In this document: positions 34,923 through 44,476 of the stretch, one piece after another
Position numbering within the stretch: the first letter of the stretch is position 1
Layout: every line of letters begins with the position of its first letter
Program-made: the position numbers and the translations under genes
The notes under the pieces: generated by a model
What the model was told of the DNA's origin: nothing
Databases searched by the model: none
What the model saw: only the letters and a program-made list of their open reading frames with translations
DNA from: JBHJGM01 sp964405825
Lineage (GTDB): Bacteria; Verrucomicrobiota; Verrucomicrobiia; Opitutales; JBHJGM01
Assembly: GCA_964405825.1 (NCBI GenBank)
Contig: CAYOPI010000004.1
Location: 31,756 to 95,755 of the forward strand
Length of the DNA: 64,000 nucleotides
Direction of reading: 5' to 3'

Positions 34923-35933
34923 TCAGTCCTTGCGTGGCAAAACGACGTCACCGGCCAGAACGGGCTCCACACCACCGCTGGAAAACTCCACCAGCAAAGC
35001 CCCACCCGGATCGATGCCACGGGCCCAGCCTTCCAGACGCCGGCGATCGCCCCGCTCGATGACAATCTCGCGGTCGCTGAGCATGTCCAGCCGGCGCCAG
35101 CGCTCGGGAAGCAACGCTTCGGCCTGGCCGTTGAGGACTTCCTGGTAGCCTTCCACCACGACTTCGATCACCGCCGCGGCCAGGTCGTTGATGTCCTGGA
35201 GCTGGCCCGAAACCGTCTGCAGGGACGCCGCGATCGCGGCGACTTCATCCGGCCAGTCCGCCGGGTCGCTGTTCACGTTCAGCCCAAGGCCAAAGACCAA
35301 ATCGCGCGTACCGTCGGCATCGACCCGCGCCTCCGTCAGCATTCCGGCGAGCTTCCTGCCCTGACAGAAGAGGTCGTTGGGCCACTTCACCTGAATCGGA
35401 GCCGCGCAGCGCTCGCGCAGGAGTTCCGCCAGGCGCACTCCCATCCACGGTGTAAAGCGTTGGAGCTTGGAAGGTTCCATCCGCGGGCGGAAGGCGAAGG
35501 AAAGGTAGAGGTTGCCGTGGTCGGCGCTGTGCCAACGCCGTCCCAGACGGCCTCGACCGCGCTCCTGCCGACGCGCCAGAACCACCATCGGCGTTCCGCA
35601 ACCCTGCGCCAGCTGACGCTCGGCCTCGTCGTTGGTGCTGTCAACCACGGGCAGGTACAGCAGGTCGACGGTCTGTTTGCGCCGCTCCAGCAGCGCCCGA
35701 ACCAGGGATACGTGCAATTGCCCGGGCCGCTCCAGCATGCGGTACCCGCGATTGCGCACGGCCTCGAAGACAAAGCCGGATTCCTTCAGCTTCTCCAGCC
35801 GGCCCCAGACACTGACTCGGGTAATGCCCAGCCGTCGTGCGATCGAACTGCCCGACACATAGTTGGGCCACGCTTCCAGCAACTGACTGAGGATCGTGGC
35901 GTCCGCATCGGCGGTTCGGGACACATCCAGCAT
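34923..35933 (-). CDS. birA: bifunctional biotin ligase/repressor BirA
   Basis: A 336-residue group II biotin protein ligase. The N-terminal winged helix (VSGSSIARRLGITRVSVWGRLEKL) can bind DNA. The catalytic core has DSTNDEAERQL, the biotinyl-AMP loop ERGRGRLGRRW, VKWPNDLFCQGRKLAGML and FGLGLNVN. The C-terminal SH3-like domain ends VLAGDVVLP. It biotinylates AccB and may repress biotin genes. The upstream region (35934-36048) is AT-rich and contains ACCTAA and TTAGGT as an inverted pair 32 bases apart, a weak operator candidate. Confidence 0.94.
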   Translation of the reverse strand: MLDVSRTADADATILSQLLEAWPNYVSGSSIARRLGITRVSVWGRLEKLKESGFVFEAVRNRGYRMLERPGQLHVSLVRALLERRKQTVDLLYLPVVDSTNDEAERQLAQGCGTPMVVLARRQERGRGRLGRRWHSADHGNLYLSFAFRPRMEPSKLQRFTPWMGVRLAELLRERCAAPIQVKWPNDLFCQGRKLAGMLTEARVDADGTRDLVFGLGLNVNSDPADWPDEVAAIAASLQTVSGQLQDINDLAAAVIEVVVEGYQEVLNGQAEALLPERWRRLDMLSDREIVIERGDRRRLEGWARGIDPGGALLVEFSSGGVEPVLAGDVVLPRKD

Positions 35934-36048
35934 GCCCTCAAACCTAATTGTGGACTCTGGCGAATCAAAGGAATTAATGTTAGGTGAAATTTATATTAGA
36001 TTTACTATTGGGGCCGATTAACGGGGCATCTCACACAAGATGGCCGCG

Positions 36049-37029
36049 TCAGCCCCAGTCCAGGCCGATGTCGCGCCAGCGGCTGCGATGCACCACCGCC
36101 CCCGTCGAGATAAAATCCAGTCCGAGCCGCCCCATCCGTCCAAGGCGCTCCTCGCCGATGCCGCCACTGGCCTCGGTCAACGCGCGCCCATCGACCTGCG
36201 CGACCGCGGCCTGCAGTTCCGAGTCGTTAAAGTTGTCCAGAAGGATGACTTCACAGCCCGTGGCCAGCGCCTCCTCGATCTGATCGGGCCGGTCGACCTC
36301 GATTTCCACCGGCACGCCGGGGAAGTGCCGGCGGGCGCGTTCAACGGCTTCGGCGAGGGTGGAGGCCGCCGCGCCGCCCAGCAGCGCCCGGTGATTGTCC
36401 TTGAGCATGACCCGGTCAAAGAGCCCCAGCCGGTGATTCCAGCCGCCGCCACAGCCCACGGCGTACTTCTCAAGCATACGATGGCCGGGTGTCGTCTTGC
36501 GCGTGTCAAGCAGCCGCGTGGACGTTTCCCCCAGCGCCGCCACCAGCTCCGCGGTGGTGCTGGCAACACCGCTGAGGCGCTGCAAGAAGTTCAACAGCAC
36601 GCGCTCCGCCGTGAGCAGCAGCGCAGGTGCCCCCTCCAGCTCGGCCAGAACGCTGCCCTTGGCCGCGAGCGTCCCGTCCTCGACCTTCGCGGAAACCTCA
36701 AAGGCCCCACTGCCTTCGGGCCCGGCGTAGATCTCCAGAATCAGCGGCAACAGCGGCAGGCCCGCGACCACAAGAGTCTCGCGGGCTACCAGCGACGCCG
36801 TGGAATGCGACCGCCCGGCACCCGCTTTGGTGGGATGAAGTTCCTCTGTGGTCGCGCTGGTGGTCAGGTCTCCTGAAAAAGCCGGGGCCGCCGCCAACCC
36901 CGCGCCTTCGAGGTCTTCGGCCCGCGCCAGCTGGATGAGCTGCCGCAAATAACCCGGATCGAGCGCGTCCCAACTCAGGCGCTGGCAGAGGCGTTCGTGC
37001 AGGGCTGCCAGTTCGGGGGGCGCGGGCAT
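36049..37029 (-). CDS. nadC: nicotinate-nucleotide pyrophosphorylase (carboxylating)
   Basis: A 326-residue quinolinate phosphoribosyltransferase. Core motifs are ERVLLNFLQRLSGVAS, LLDTRKTTPGHRMLEKYAV, GGGWNHRLGLFDRVMLKDNH, VEIEVDRPDQIEEAL and EASGGIG, with the C-terminal FISTGAVVH. It makes nicotinate mononucleotide for NAD. The N-terminal half carries a loop of about 20 extra residues around HPTKAGAGRSHSTAS. It starts 9 bases after the stop of the gene encoded at 37039 and may be co-transcribed with it. Confidence 0.94.
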   Translation of the reverse strand: MPAPPELAALHERLCQRLSWDALDPGYLRQLIQLARAEDLEGAGLAAAPAFSGDLTTSATTEELHPTKAGAGRSHSTASLVARETLVVAGLPLLPLILEIYAGPEGSGAFEVSAKVEDGTLAAKGSVLAELEGAPALLLTAERVLLNFLQRLSGVASTTAELVAALGETSTRLLDTRKTTPGHRMLEKYAVGCGGGWNHRLGLFDRVMLKDNHRALLGGAAASTLAEAVERARRHFPGVPVEIEVDRPDQIEEALATGCEVILLDNFNDSELQAAVAQVDGRALTEASGGIGEERLGRMGRLGLDFISTGAVVHRSRWRDIGLDWG

Positions 37030-37038
37030 TCGCTCACT

Positions 37039-38481
37039 CTAGGGGCTTTGTGCGAGAGGGGAAGCCAACAGTACGCGCACGGGCTCCTCCAGACGCCGCC
37101 GCAACATCTCCCGCTCTTCGGCATCGCCGCCACGCTCCAGTGTGACCGGGAAGGACGCCGCGTCGGCTTCACCGTCGATCCCCACCGAAGCGATCTGTCC
37201 AGCGGTCGCATCGTAGCGCAGCGGGATCGTCTCCAACGCGAAAGGATCGAGCGGAATCGCCTCGAGGTAGCCGGGCACCAGTGCGGCCAGGTCCGGCGGC
37301 AGCGCCCCCTCGAAGTCGGTCTGGTAACCGCGGATGGCCAGCTCGATCTGCGCGCTGCGCACGTGGAAGGTTCCCAGCCGCCGCCAGGCCTCCAGAAACT
37401 CCGGATTTGGCACAAAGGCCCCCGCCCGCCGCATGAAATAGAGCCCGCCAGGATTCAGGCTCGTTGCCAGCTCAAAAAAGCCCGGGGTGTTGTCCGGTAT
37501 CGCATAAGGCGAGGCGGCGCGTTTCCCGGGTAACACCGCTTCCGCAGCCAGCGACTCCCAGCGTTCGAGCAGGGGCCGGTAGACGCGGATCAACTCGAGA
37601 TGCGCAGCGTTGGGCTTGAACAGACCCGCCCCGTGCAGCGTGCGCATGGCCTGTCCCTCCTGCGGACCCATCCAGGCAATCTCGTCCCCGCGCACAATCG
37701 CCACCAACAGCAGACGCCGCTGATGGTACTCGGCCCGGATGACGTCGGCAAACAGCTCGCGGCGTTGGAAAAGCTGCTGCTCCAGACCGCCGAGCAACCC
37801 GACCAACGACGTCCAGTTTTCCGCCGCGCCGGGCGCATCGTTGAGGACGAGCACCGCCTCCAGCATCGCCTCGACGGCCTGCTCGTGCGCGTCGAAGGCG
37901 GCCGCCGTACGCACCATGTCAGCGCCGGCCCGCATCAGGGTCGTTGTCCACAGGCCAAGCCGGCTGGACTCCACGAAGGCTGTCTCGCCGCGGTCCGTGC
38001 GCACGGCATGACTCACTTTCAGGCGCTGCACCCCGGTCAGCGCGAAGAGCGCGTCGGTGTCGCGCGGGTCCAGCAACGCCGTGTCGCTCGCAAAGCGGGG
38101 ACGTTCCGCCATCGTGAGCGCGTCGAAGGCTGCGAAAGTGTCCGCGTTGGCTTCCAGATAACGCCCAGCCAGACCGGCGTCCCAATTGGCAAAGTCGCCG
38201 TGGAGCCACTCCTGAATTACGGCCAGCTCATCGCTCGTGAAGTCCGCCGAAGCCACCTGCAGCAATCCGGTCACCCCTGCCACCTGCTCGCCCAGGGGCA
38301 GCGCATCGGAGCCGGCCTGCGTGGCGGCGGAACCCTGTCGCAAGGCCAGTTCGGGCGCCTCAGGCTCGGGCGCGTCGGGCGTCAGCGCCACAAACAGGTA
38401 GACAGGCAACGGCAGCAACGTCACCGTCGCTGCCGCCAGCAGCCACCACCGCCACCGATACACCTTCGCCTTTCCACTCAT
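37039..38481 (-). CDS. envelope protein with pseudopilin-like C-terminal segment (paralog A)
   Basis: I recognise no named family for the whole 480-residue protein. An N-terminal anchor (WWLLAAATVTLLPLPVYLFVALTP) leads to a long helical periplasmic region. The last 110 residues (IELAIRGYQTDFEGALPPDL, then LVPGYLEAIPLDPF and PLRYDATAG) match the tail seen in GspG-like pseudopilins and many PVC-group secreted proteins. The next gene (38536-40014) has the same tail (LVPDYLEAVPRDPF, PLNYDRERRM) and a similar overall helical plan, so the two are probably tandem paralogs. Both precede nadC on the minus strand. The function is unknown. Confidence 0.72.
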   Translation of the reverse strand: MSGKAKVYRWRWWLLAAATVTLLPLPVYLFVALTPDAPEPEAPELALRQGSAATQAGSDALPLGEQVAGVTGLLQVASADFTSDELAVIQEWLHGDFANWDAGLAGRYLEANADTFAAFDALTMAERPRFASDTALLDPRDTDALFALTGVQRLKVSHAVRTDRGETAFVESSRLGLWTTTLMRAGADMVRTAAAFDAHEQAVEAMLEAVLVLNDAPGAAENWTSLVGLLGGLEQQLFQRRELFADVIRAEYHQRRLLLVAIVRGDEIAWMGPQEGQAMRTLHGAGLFKPNAAHLELIRVYRPLLERWESLAAEAVLPGKRAASPYAIPDNTPGFFELATSLNPGGLYFMRRAGAFVPNPEFLEAWRRLGTFHVRSAQIELAIRGYQTDFEGALPPDLAALVPGYLEAIPLDPFALETIPLRYDATAGQIASVGIDGEADAASFPVTLERGGDAEEREMLRRRLEEPVRVLLASPLAQSP

Positions 38482-38535
38482 CCGGCGAGGGTGCTACTGC
38501 ATAGGCCGCTGTCGCCGCAAGCCCGACTGCTGACT

Positions 38536-40014
38536 TCAATCAGCGGGCCCAGGCCGGTCCGGCCACTGCGGCAGGATCAGCGTGGGCTCTGCCGTGTCGT
38601 GGGAAAAGCCCGGGCGGGTATCCGGGTTGCCGTCGTCGTCTTCGGCGTAGACACCGCCCTCATCGACGAAGTCTTTGCCGATGCTCCAAATCATGCGTCG
38701 CTCACGGTCGTAATTCAGTGGCCGTGACTCGTCGAAGGGATCGCGCGGCACCGCCTCGAGATAGTCAGGCACGAGCGCCTCGAGCGTCTCCGGCCACGCC
38801 CCGTGCTCCAGTTGGTACCGCCGCAGGGCGATGGCGGCCTCCAGCGCACGACCCTTGAACTCGCGGTCGAACGCAATCGCCGTGATCAACTGGGGCTCGG
38901 GGAGCAGAAGTATTTGAACCACAGTTCCATATGCGTTGCCTTCGCGAAGGCCCTGGCGGAGCGCTTCGCGGGTTCCAAACGCTGGAAGCTCCGGCAGCGC
39001 GTCAAAGACCGCCCGCCCTGAAAGCTGGGTGGCGTCCGTCCATTCCTCGAAGAATTCGGTCATCTGCGACAACGTCAGGTGCGGCTTGTAACTGTATCTC
39101 AGCTGGATGGCTCGTCCCGACGAACGGATGGACAGGAACGCCGGATCCAGAGACTCTGTGTTCGCCAAGAGAAAGGCGCGCAAGCCGTCGAACTCCCCTT
39201 GAAGCACTTCCCGAAAGCCGGTCCGGGCCTCCGGACGGCCGGCCAGCGAGGCCTGCAGCTTTGCCAGAAAGACCGTGTCGGTCGTGAGCTCTGCCTGACC
39301 CAGGACGTAGGTGTAGGCACTCTCCTCAAAGGCCAGACCGGTTAGCAGGCTTATCAGGAGGCCCATCTGCCGTACCCGGGCACTCGCCTCGAAGAGCCCA
39401 TCGACGATCTCGAGCCGCTGCGGGGAAGATAGCTCCTCCAGGGGCCCTGTACTCGCCAGCAGCCTGCTGAATTCCGTGACCTCGGAAAGGCCCGCTGCCA
39501 CACTGTCCAGGGTGATACGTTCCGGGTAGAAGAATTCCGGCTTGGCAAAGGCTGTCTGAAAATAGGCCAGCGCTTCTGCGTTGGCCGCCAGCCACGTGCG
39601 CACCATCGCCGGCGGCAGCGGTTCACCCTGATATTCGTAGGCGAGGACCACTTCCTGAGGGGCGACATCTCGGAGCTCGACGAACAGGCCCTCGGGCAGG
39701 TTCTGCAGCATCACGTAGCCGTTGTCTTCGGGCGAGACATCGGGCAGCGTCCGCTGCAGCTTCGGCGGAATCGGAGGCAGATCAATATCGCCGCCGGCGT
39801 GACCCAAAAGAACCGGCAGCGCTTCGCTGGCAGCAAAAAACAACGGATGGACCCAGAGGATCCGCGTCGCCCGCGCCGCCCCCGGGTCGATGCGCGAGGC
39901 CTCGTCGTCCGCCCCCGCTGCTGCCTTCGGGTTCAGCCAAACCAGGAGCGCCAACCCCAGGGTCATCCACTTCATCAACGACGCACGAACACCCATTGCA
40001 TCGCACGCTTTCAT
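38536..40014 (-). CDS. secreted protein with pseudopilin-like C-terminal segment (paralog B)
   Basis: A 492-residue protein. It has a signal peptide if translated from one of the inner ATGs (39996 or 39975; MKWMTLGLALLVWLNPKAAAG), and these are more likely starts than 40014. The mature part is mainly helical. The C-terminus (ALRRYQLEHGAWPETLEALV, PDYLEAVPRDPFDESRPLNYD, IWSIGKDFVDEGG) is a GspG-like segment shared with the neighbour at 37039. Weak similarity also appears around WLAANAEALAYFQ and the equivalent YLEANADTFAAF. Likely a periplasmic structural or binding protein; nothing more can be said. Confidence 0.72.
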   Translation of the reverse strand: MKACDAMGVRASLMKWMTLGLALLVWLNPKAAAGADDEASRIDPGAARATRILWVHPLFFAASEALPVLLGHAGGDIDLPPIPPKLQRTLPDVSPEDNGYVMLQNLPEGLFVELRDVAPQEVVLAYEYQGEPLPPAMVRTWLAANAEALAYFQTAFAKPEFFYPERITLDSVAAGLSEVTEFSRLLASTGPLEELSSPQRLEIVDGLFEASARVRQMGLLISLLTGLAFEESAYTYVLGQAELTTDTVFLAKLQASLAGRPEARTGFREVLQGEFDGLRAFLLANTESLDPAFLSIRSSGRAIQLRYSYKPHLTLSQMTEFFEEWTDATQLSGRAVFDALPELPAFGTREALRQGLREGNAYGTVVQILLLPEPQLITAIAFDREFKGRALEAAIALRRYQLEHGAWPETLEALVPDYLEAVPRDPFDESRPLNYDRERRMIWSIGKDFVDEGGVYAEDDDGNPDTRPGFSHDTAEPTLILPQWPDRPGPAD

Positions 40015-40079
40015 CTCAGGCCAAACCGGCGCAATCCTGAAGCGCCGGGCCCGGCCCCGAACCTGCTGCCTGAGGCGGC

Positions 40080-41090
40080 ATGAGCTTGCCCCCCTTACTT
40101 TCTCGAAACGTCTTTGCCCTTTCTGCGCGCGGCCTGCTCGCCGTTCTGACGCTGAGCTTGTTGAGCGCCCCGCTCGCCCGGGCCGCCGACGACCGCGTCT
40201 TTGAGTTCGTCGACCCGAGCCAGCCCAACGTCATTTACGGCATGGACCACGGCGCGGCCCTGCTGATGGACGTCTACCGACCGGCGCAGTCCAACGGGCT
40301 GGGGCTGGTTTTCATCATGGGCACGGGCTTCACGGCCTATGGCGAGTACAGCGACGTCCCGCTCAAGGAACTCGACCGCTGGCTGGTGGAAAACGGCATC
40401 TTTCCGGCGCTCTTTGGCGGGACGGGCCAGGTCTTTGAGCAGGCGCTCGACCGCGGTTTCACGGTTTTTTCGATCAACCACCGGCTCGGCCCCGCCCACA
40501 CCTGGCAGACCCAGCTGCGGGACTGCCAGCGCGCCGTGCAGTTCATTCGCCATCACGCCGATGACTACGGCATCGATCCGGAGCGCCTGGGCGGGATGGG
40601 CCATTCCTCGGGCGCCACGATGATCACCTTCCTGGCCGCCGCCGACGACGTGGCCGACCCCGACGCGCTCGATCCGGTGTCCCGGCACAGCAGCCGCCTG
40701 CAGGCGGTCGTACCGCTGGCCGGCATGCACGACGCCCTCGGTCACCTCGAGCAGCGCCCTGCCGGCTCGGCCATGCTCGTGAGTATGACCGGACGCCCGA
40801 TCACCTACCAGCCACCGGGTCACCCGATCTTTGACGTCTACCGGCAGGCCTCAACCGTCACCCACATCACCGCTGACGATGCGCCCATGCTCATCTTCCA
40901 CGGCACCGACGACGACGCCGTCGCCCTGAAGCAATCCGAAGCTCTGGTCACAGCGTTGACCTCCGCCGGCGTCGAACACGCGCTGATCGTGTTGCAGGGG
41001 GACGACCACGGTCAGCTCGGCGAGCCGATGGACCCGATCCCCGGCGAACAGGCCGCCGCCTGGCTCGAAGAGACCCTGCGGGGGCCGTAA
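40080..41090 (+). CDS. secreted alpha/beta hydrolase
   Basis: A 336-residue protein with a signal peptide (ending near SLLSAPLARA) and an alpha/beta-hydrolase fold of the carboxylesterase/lipase type. The oxyanion region is LGLVFIMGTGFTAYG, the nucleophile elbow is GMGHSSGATMIT, the acid is probably in FHGTDDDAV, and the His is in GDDHGQLG. Substrates are probably esters in the periplasm. An upstream hydrophobic N-terminus with FALSARG precedes the signal core. No partner is obvious. Confidence 0.85.
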   Translation: MSLPPLLSRNVFALSARGLLAVLTLSLLSAPLARAADDRVFEFVDPSQPNVIYGMDHGAALLMDVYRPAQSNGLGLVFIMGTGFTAYGEYSDVPLKELDRWLVENGIFPALFGGTGQVFEQALDRGFTVFSINHRLGPAHTWQTQLRDCQRAVQFIRHHADDYGIDPERLGGMGHSSGATMITFLAAADDVADPDALDPVSRHSSRLQAVVPLAGMHDALGHLEQRPAGSAMLVSMTGRPITYQPPGHPIFDVYRQASTVTHITADDAPMLIFHGTDDDAVALKQSEALVTALTSAGVEHALIVLQGDDHGQLGEPMDPIPGEQAAAWLEETLRGP

Positions 41091-41203
41091 AGCGTGGGAC
41101 GTATCCGCGCTGGACCTGACGCGTCCGGTTCCTATCCTACGTCCCTTCGCAGGCGTGGCTGAAGTGGATGCGATCCGGCTCCAAAGCCTGCGGAGAAGGG
41201 ACT

Positions 41204-42484
41204 ATGGCAGGAGAGAGCAACGCACCCCATTTTGTGGGCATCGGCAACGTGCCCTACGCCAACCGAGGCTGCCAGGGCATTGTCGCGGGCACCCAGCGCA
41301 TCCTCGCGCGCACCTTTGGCGAAGGCACCTCGCTGGCCTGCGGCTCGTTCTTCGGCGAGGACGAACTGACCCGCCAGCGCGCGACCGAATCCAATCCGCA
41401 AATCACCCACTTCCCCCTGCAGATGGGCGCCAGGCGCTGGACCCGCGCCTGGTTTGAGCGACGTGTGAACCACCTGCTGAACACCTCGCTGACCGCTCAG
41501 GATGGCGAACTGGCCCGGCAACTGAAGCAGGCACGCGCGGCCCTCAGTCTCGGCGGCGACATCTACTCCATCGACTACGGTCTGCCCCTTCAGCTGCTTG
41601 AAAAGGACCGCTTTGTCCACGGGCGCAAAGTGCCGCTGGTGCTCTGGGGGGCCTCGGTGGGGCCGTTCGAGCGGGCGCCGGAGTTTGCCGAGATCATTTT
41701 CGATCACCTCCGGCGCTTCGGCGGCATCTACGTGCGCGAGGACGAGAGCCTGGCTTACCTGGAGAGCCACGGGGTGATCGACAACGTGCGCCGCGTGGCC
41801 GATCCGGCTTTCCTGCTCGAGCCGCAGGATCCACCCCCCAACAAGCTGCCCAGGCCCATTCCCGAGGGCGCCCTGGGGCTGAACTTCAGTCCGCTGCTGG
41901 CCCGTTATCTCTTCAGTGTCCAGGCCCCGGCCTGGGCCATGACCGAGGACGATCTGGCCCCCTGGCAGGGTCGTTGTGCGCGCCTGGTGCAGGCCGTGCG
42001 CAAGCGCTTTGAGCGACCCGTGGTGCTGATTCCCCATGTGGTGGCCGTCAATCCCAGCATCGACGATCACCGTTTTCTGCAGAGGGTTCAAAAGGCCACC
42101 GAGTCCCTCGGCATTGAGGATGTACACCTGCTGCCGCGCGATCTGACGGCGGCTGAGACCAAGGCGCTCATCGGACGTTGCACGGCCTTTGCCGGGGCGC
42201 GCATGCACTCGGTCATCGCCGCCACCTCGATGCAAATCCCCGCGGTCACCCTGAGTTACAGCATCAAGGCCCGCGGCATCAACCGGGACCTCTTCGGGCA
42301 CGAACGCTACTGCCTGGGGGCCACCGAACTGGACGAGGACTCCCTGTGCGAACACCTCGAACGGACCCTCCAGGAAGCCGATGCGATTCGCGCGCAACTG
42401 GAGAAACGCTTGCCCGAAGTCCGGCAGCAGGCCCTTGAAGCCGGGGTGCACCTGCGTGACCTCGTTGAAACCGCTGGACGCTAA
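41204..42484 (+). CDS. polysaccharide pyruvyl transferase family protein
   Basis: A 426-residue protein of the PS_pyruv_trans family. Family features are the N-terminal GIGNVPYANRGCQGIVAGTQ, ALSLGGDIYSIDYG, VLWGASVGPFE, GGIYVREDESLAYLE, and near the C-terminus FAGARMHSVIAATSMQIPAV. Such enzymes add pyruvate ketals to surface polysaccharides or act as related glycan-modifying transferases. ATG 41204 after GGAGAAGGGA is preferred over 41168. The 294 bases that follow contain no gene. Confidence 0.85.
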   Translation: MAGESNAPHFVGIGNVPYANRGCQGIVAGTQRILARTFGEGTSLACGSFFGEDELTRQRATESNPQITHFPLQMGARRWTRAWFERRVNHLLNTSLTAQDGELARQLKQARAALSLGGDIYSIDYGLPLQLLEKDRFVHGRKVPLVLWGASVGPFERAPEFAEIIFDHLRRFGGIYVREDESLAYLESHGVIDNVRRVADPAFLLEPQDPPPNKLPRPIPEGALGLNFSPLLARYLFSVQAPAWAMTEDDLAPWQGRCARLVQAVRKRFERPVVLIPHVVAVNPSIDDHRFLQRVQKATESLGIEDVHLLPRDLTAAETKALIGRCTAFAGARMHSVIAATSMQIPAVTLSYSIKARGINRDLFGHERYCLGATELDEDSLCEHLERTLQEADAIRAQLEKRLPEVRQQALEAGVHLRDLVETAGR

Positions 42485-42778
42485 CGCCCGCGGGCAAAGG
42501 CTGGGGGCCGTGGCCCGCGTCAAGAGCGTGTAAAGGCACCCGCTGGCCGCGCCCGATGGCTGCCTGGCCGAAGCACCCCAAGGCCTGAAAACTTTGTAAA
42601 AAAACGGGTTAACGCGCTGATGGGCAGGCCGATGTTGGCCGCAGAGACGCACCGTGCCGGTGCCCGACACATGCCTGTACCCACGACAGCACAACCGCCC
42701 CGAGGCGAGGTTCACCCCATCGGTATCCCCGCCCGGCCACGGTTACGCGCCGGCTGAGGCGCCCGAAAGGCCTTCGAA

Positions 42779-44476
42779 ATGGAGTTCGAACAACCCGACG
42801 TTTACTGGGAAGAGATCAAGCGCCACTTCCGCCGCGCCTGCCTCTTGCGTCAGGAAGGCCGTCACGAGGAGGCCGCGCAGATCATGCGCGAAACGCTTCC
42901 GCCGGTCATCGAGCAGTGGAACACCCGCTGCCCGGACTCGCCGATGGAGAAGCGCCACCGCCTGGAAGCGCTCTTTGCCGAGGAGATGAAGCGCGTGGAA
43001 GACGCCTGCTTCATCCAGGAAACGCTGCTCTCGCGCCTGCAAAACGCCTTTGGCCAGCAGGTTGAGAGCGCCATGGAAGACCTCGTCCGGCGCATCGGCA
43101 TGGACGGGCGCATCTCCCCGGCGGAGGTGCACTCGGTCGTCGAGCCCGTGCGTCAGGAACTCGAACGCATGGCCGGCATGCTCAGCGAGGACCCGATGGG
43201 CCGCAGCGCCCCCGGGCCGGACCTGCAGGCCATCGTCGAAACCCTTCGCCAGGACATTCGCGCGCAGAAGGCTCCGCCCGTCGTCGACCAGGAGGCCTTC
43301 ATCGATCCGCTGCGCGAGGAACTGCACGGGGTGATGGGTCCGATCAAGGCCGACCTGCAGGCCCTCGAGCGCGGACGCCAGCCCGCCCTCGACGCGCGTC
43401 TGGGTCCGATGCGCGAGGAATTGCGTTCGATGTTCGATGACTTTCGCGAGGAGATGCGCCGCCGCGAGCGTACCCACGCCTCCGAGCTGCGCACCCTGAT
43501 CAAGAGCCTCAAGCTCGACCTGGCCGGCTATGCCGAAACGCCCGGGCGCGAGCTGGCCTCGCAACTGGACGCCTTCCGCGGCGAGCTGATGGAGGCGATC
43601 GGCCGGCCCCGCGAAGCCCTCCAACGCAGTCTCGAGCCGTTGCGCGATGCCGTCGAGAACCTTGCCCGCGACAGCGCCGAGGCCAACACCGGCGAACGTC
43701 TCCGCCGTCTCGAAGCCCAGTCCGAACGCGCCATCGCCGACAACCGCGAACTGCTCCGGCGCTACCTCGACCCGATTCGTGAGGACCTGGACACCCTCCG
43801 CGAGGTGCCCAACGCGCAGATTCAGGGCCTGCACAACGTCGTCATTTCCATCCTCAAGAGCGTGCGCGAGTTTCCGCACGAGCAGCTCACCGAGGACATC
43901 CGCCACGTGCGCAACGAGTTGCGCGAACTCGGGGCCGTTCCGATTCACGAATTGCACGACCTCATCGACGCGCTGCAGGAGACGATCGTCCAGAATGGCC
44001 GGCCGGCCGCCGAGATCATCCAGCAGTCGCTCGTTGCCCTGCGCGCCGACCTCGAAATGCTCTGGGCCAACCCGAACACCGAGACCGACGTGCTGCTGGA
44101 AGGCATCCGCGAGGATCTCAAGCAAGTCGTGCGCTATCCGGCCGACCGCCAGCTGGCCGACACCGTCGCACCGCTGGCCGAGGACGTTCACAATCTGCGC
44201 CAGCGCGTCACGGAGATGGCCCGCCTCCTTTACGAAGCAGCCGACACGGTCCAGCAGAACCCGCACCGCGGACGCAATCCGGCCGAAGCTCCCCAGGCCG
44301 GCAAGCGCGCCGTGTCCGCCATCTCCGAAGCCCGCGAACGCAGGCGCAAGATGCTGGAAAAAGTCACCCTCGAGGAGGCCGAACCGGTCACGAAGGTACC
44401 CTTTGAAGACCTCTCCAGCGCGATCGACGCCGCCATCAGCGAGGGCCAGGGCCAGTCTGAGGAGGAGCGACGCTAA
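42779..44476 (+). CDS. long helical protein with ApoA-I-like 11/22-residue proline-punctuated repeats
   Basis: A 565-residue protein with no recognised family. Residues 1-110 form a helical head (EIKRHFRRACLLRQEGRHEEAAQIM). From about 123 to 470 prolines recur on an 11/22-residue lattice: 177, 188, 210, 255, 277, 287, 332, 344, 366, 388, 409, 432, 454 and 465. The unit reads P-(L/I/M/V)-R-x-(E/D)-L-x-x-(hydrophobic): PVRQELERM, PLREELHGV, PIKADLQAL, PMREELRSM, PIREDLDTL. This is the pattern of apolipoprotein A-I amphipathic helices. A basic helix (SEARERRRKMLEKV) and an acidic tail end the protein. It precedes the MamK-like actin by 112 bases on the same strand. A membrane-surface or filament-associated role is inferred. 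Confidence 0.8.
   Translation: MEFEQPDVYWEEIKRHFRRACLLRQEGRHEEAAQIMRETLPPVIEQWNTRCPDSPMEKRHRLEALFAEEMKRVEDACFIQETLLSRLQNAFGQQVESAMEDLVRRIGMDGRISPAEVHSVVEPVRQELERMAGMLSEDPMGRSAPGPDLQAIVETLRQDIRAQKAPPVVDQEAFIDPLREELHGVMGPIKADLQALERGRQPALDARLGPMREELRSMFDDFREEMRRRERTHASELRTLIKSLKLDLAGYAETPGRELASQLDAFRGELMEAIGRPREALQRSLEPLRDAVENLARDSAEANTGERLRRLEAQSERAIADNRELLRRYLDPIREDLDTLREVPNAQIQGLHNVVISILKSVREFPHEQLTEDIRHVRNELRELGAVPIHELHDLIDALQETIVQNGRPAAEIIQQSLVALRADLEMLWANPNTETDVLLEGIREDLKQVVRYPADRQLADTVAPLAEDVHNLRQRVTEMARLLYEAADTVQQNPHRGRNPAEAPQAGKRAVSAISEARERRRKMLEKVTLEEAEPVTKVPFEDLSSAIDAAISEGQGQSEEERR

Noticed and set aside
42743..44266. 507-codon minus-strand open frame opposite the repeat protein
   Set aside because: Its apparent repeats mirror the real 11/22-residue repeats on the plus strand; no independent motif or ribosome site.
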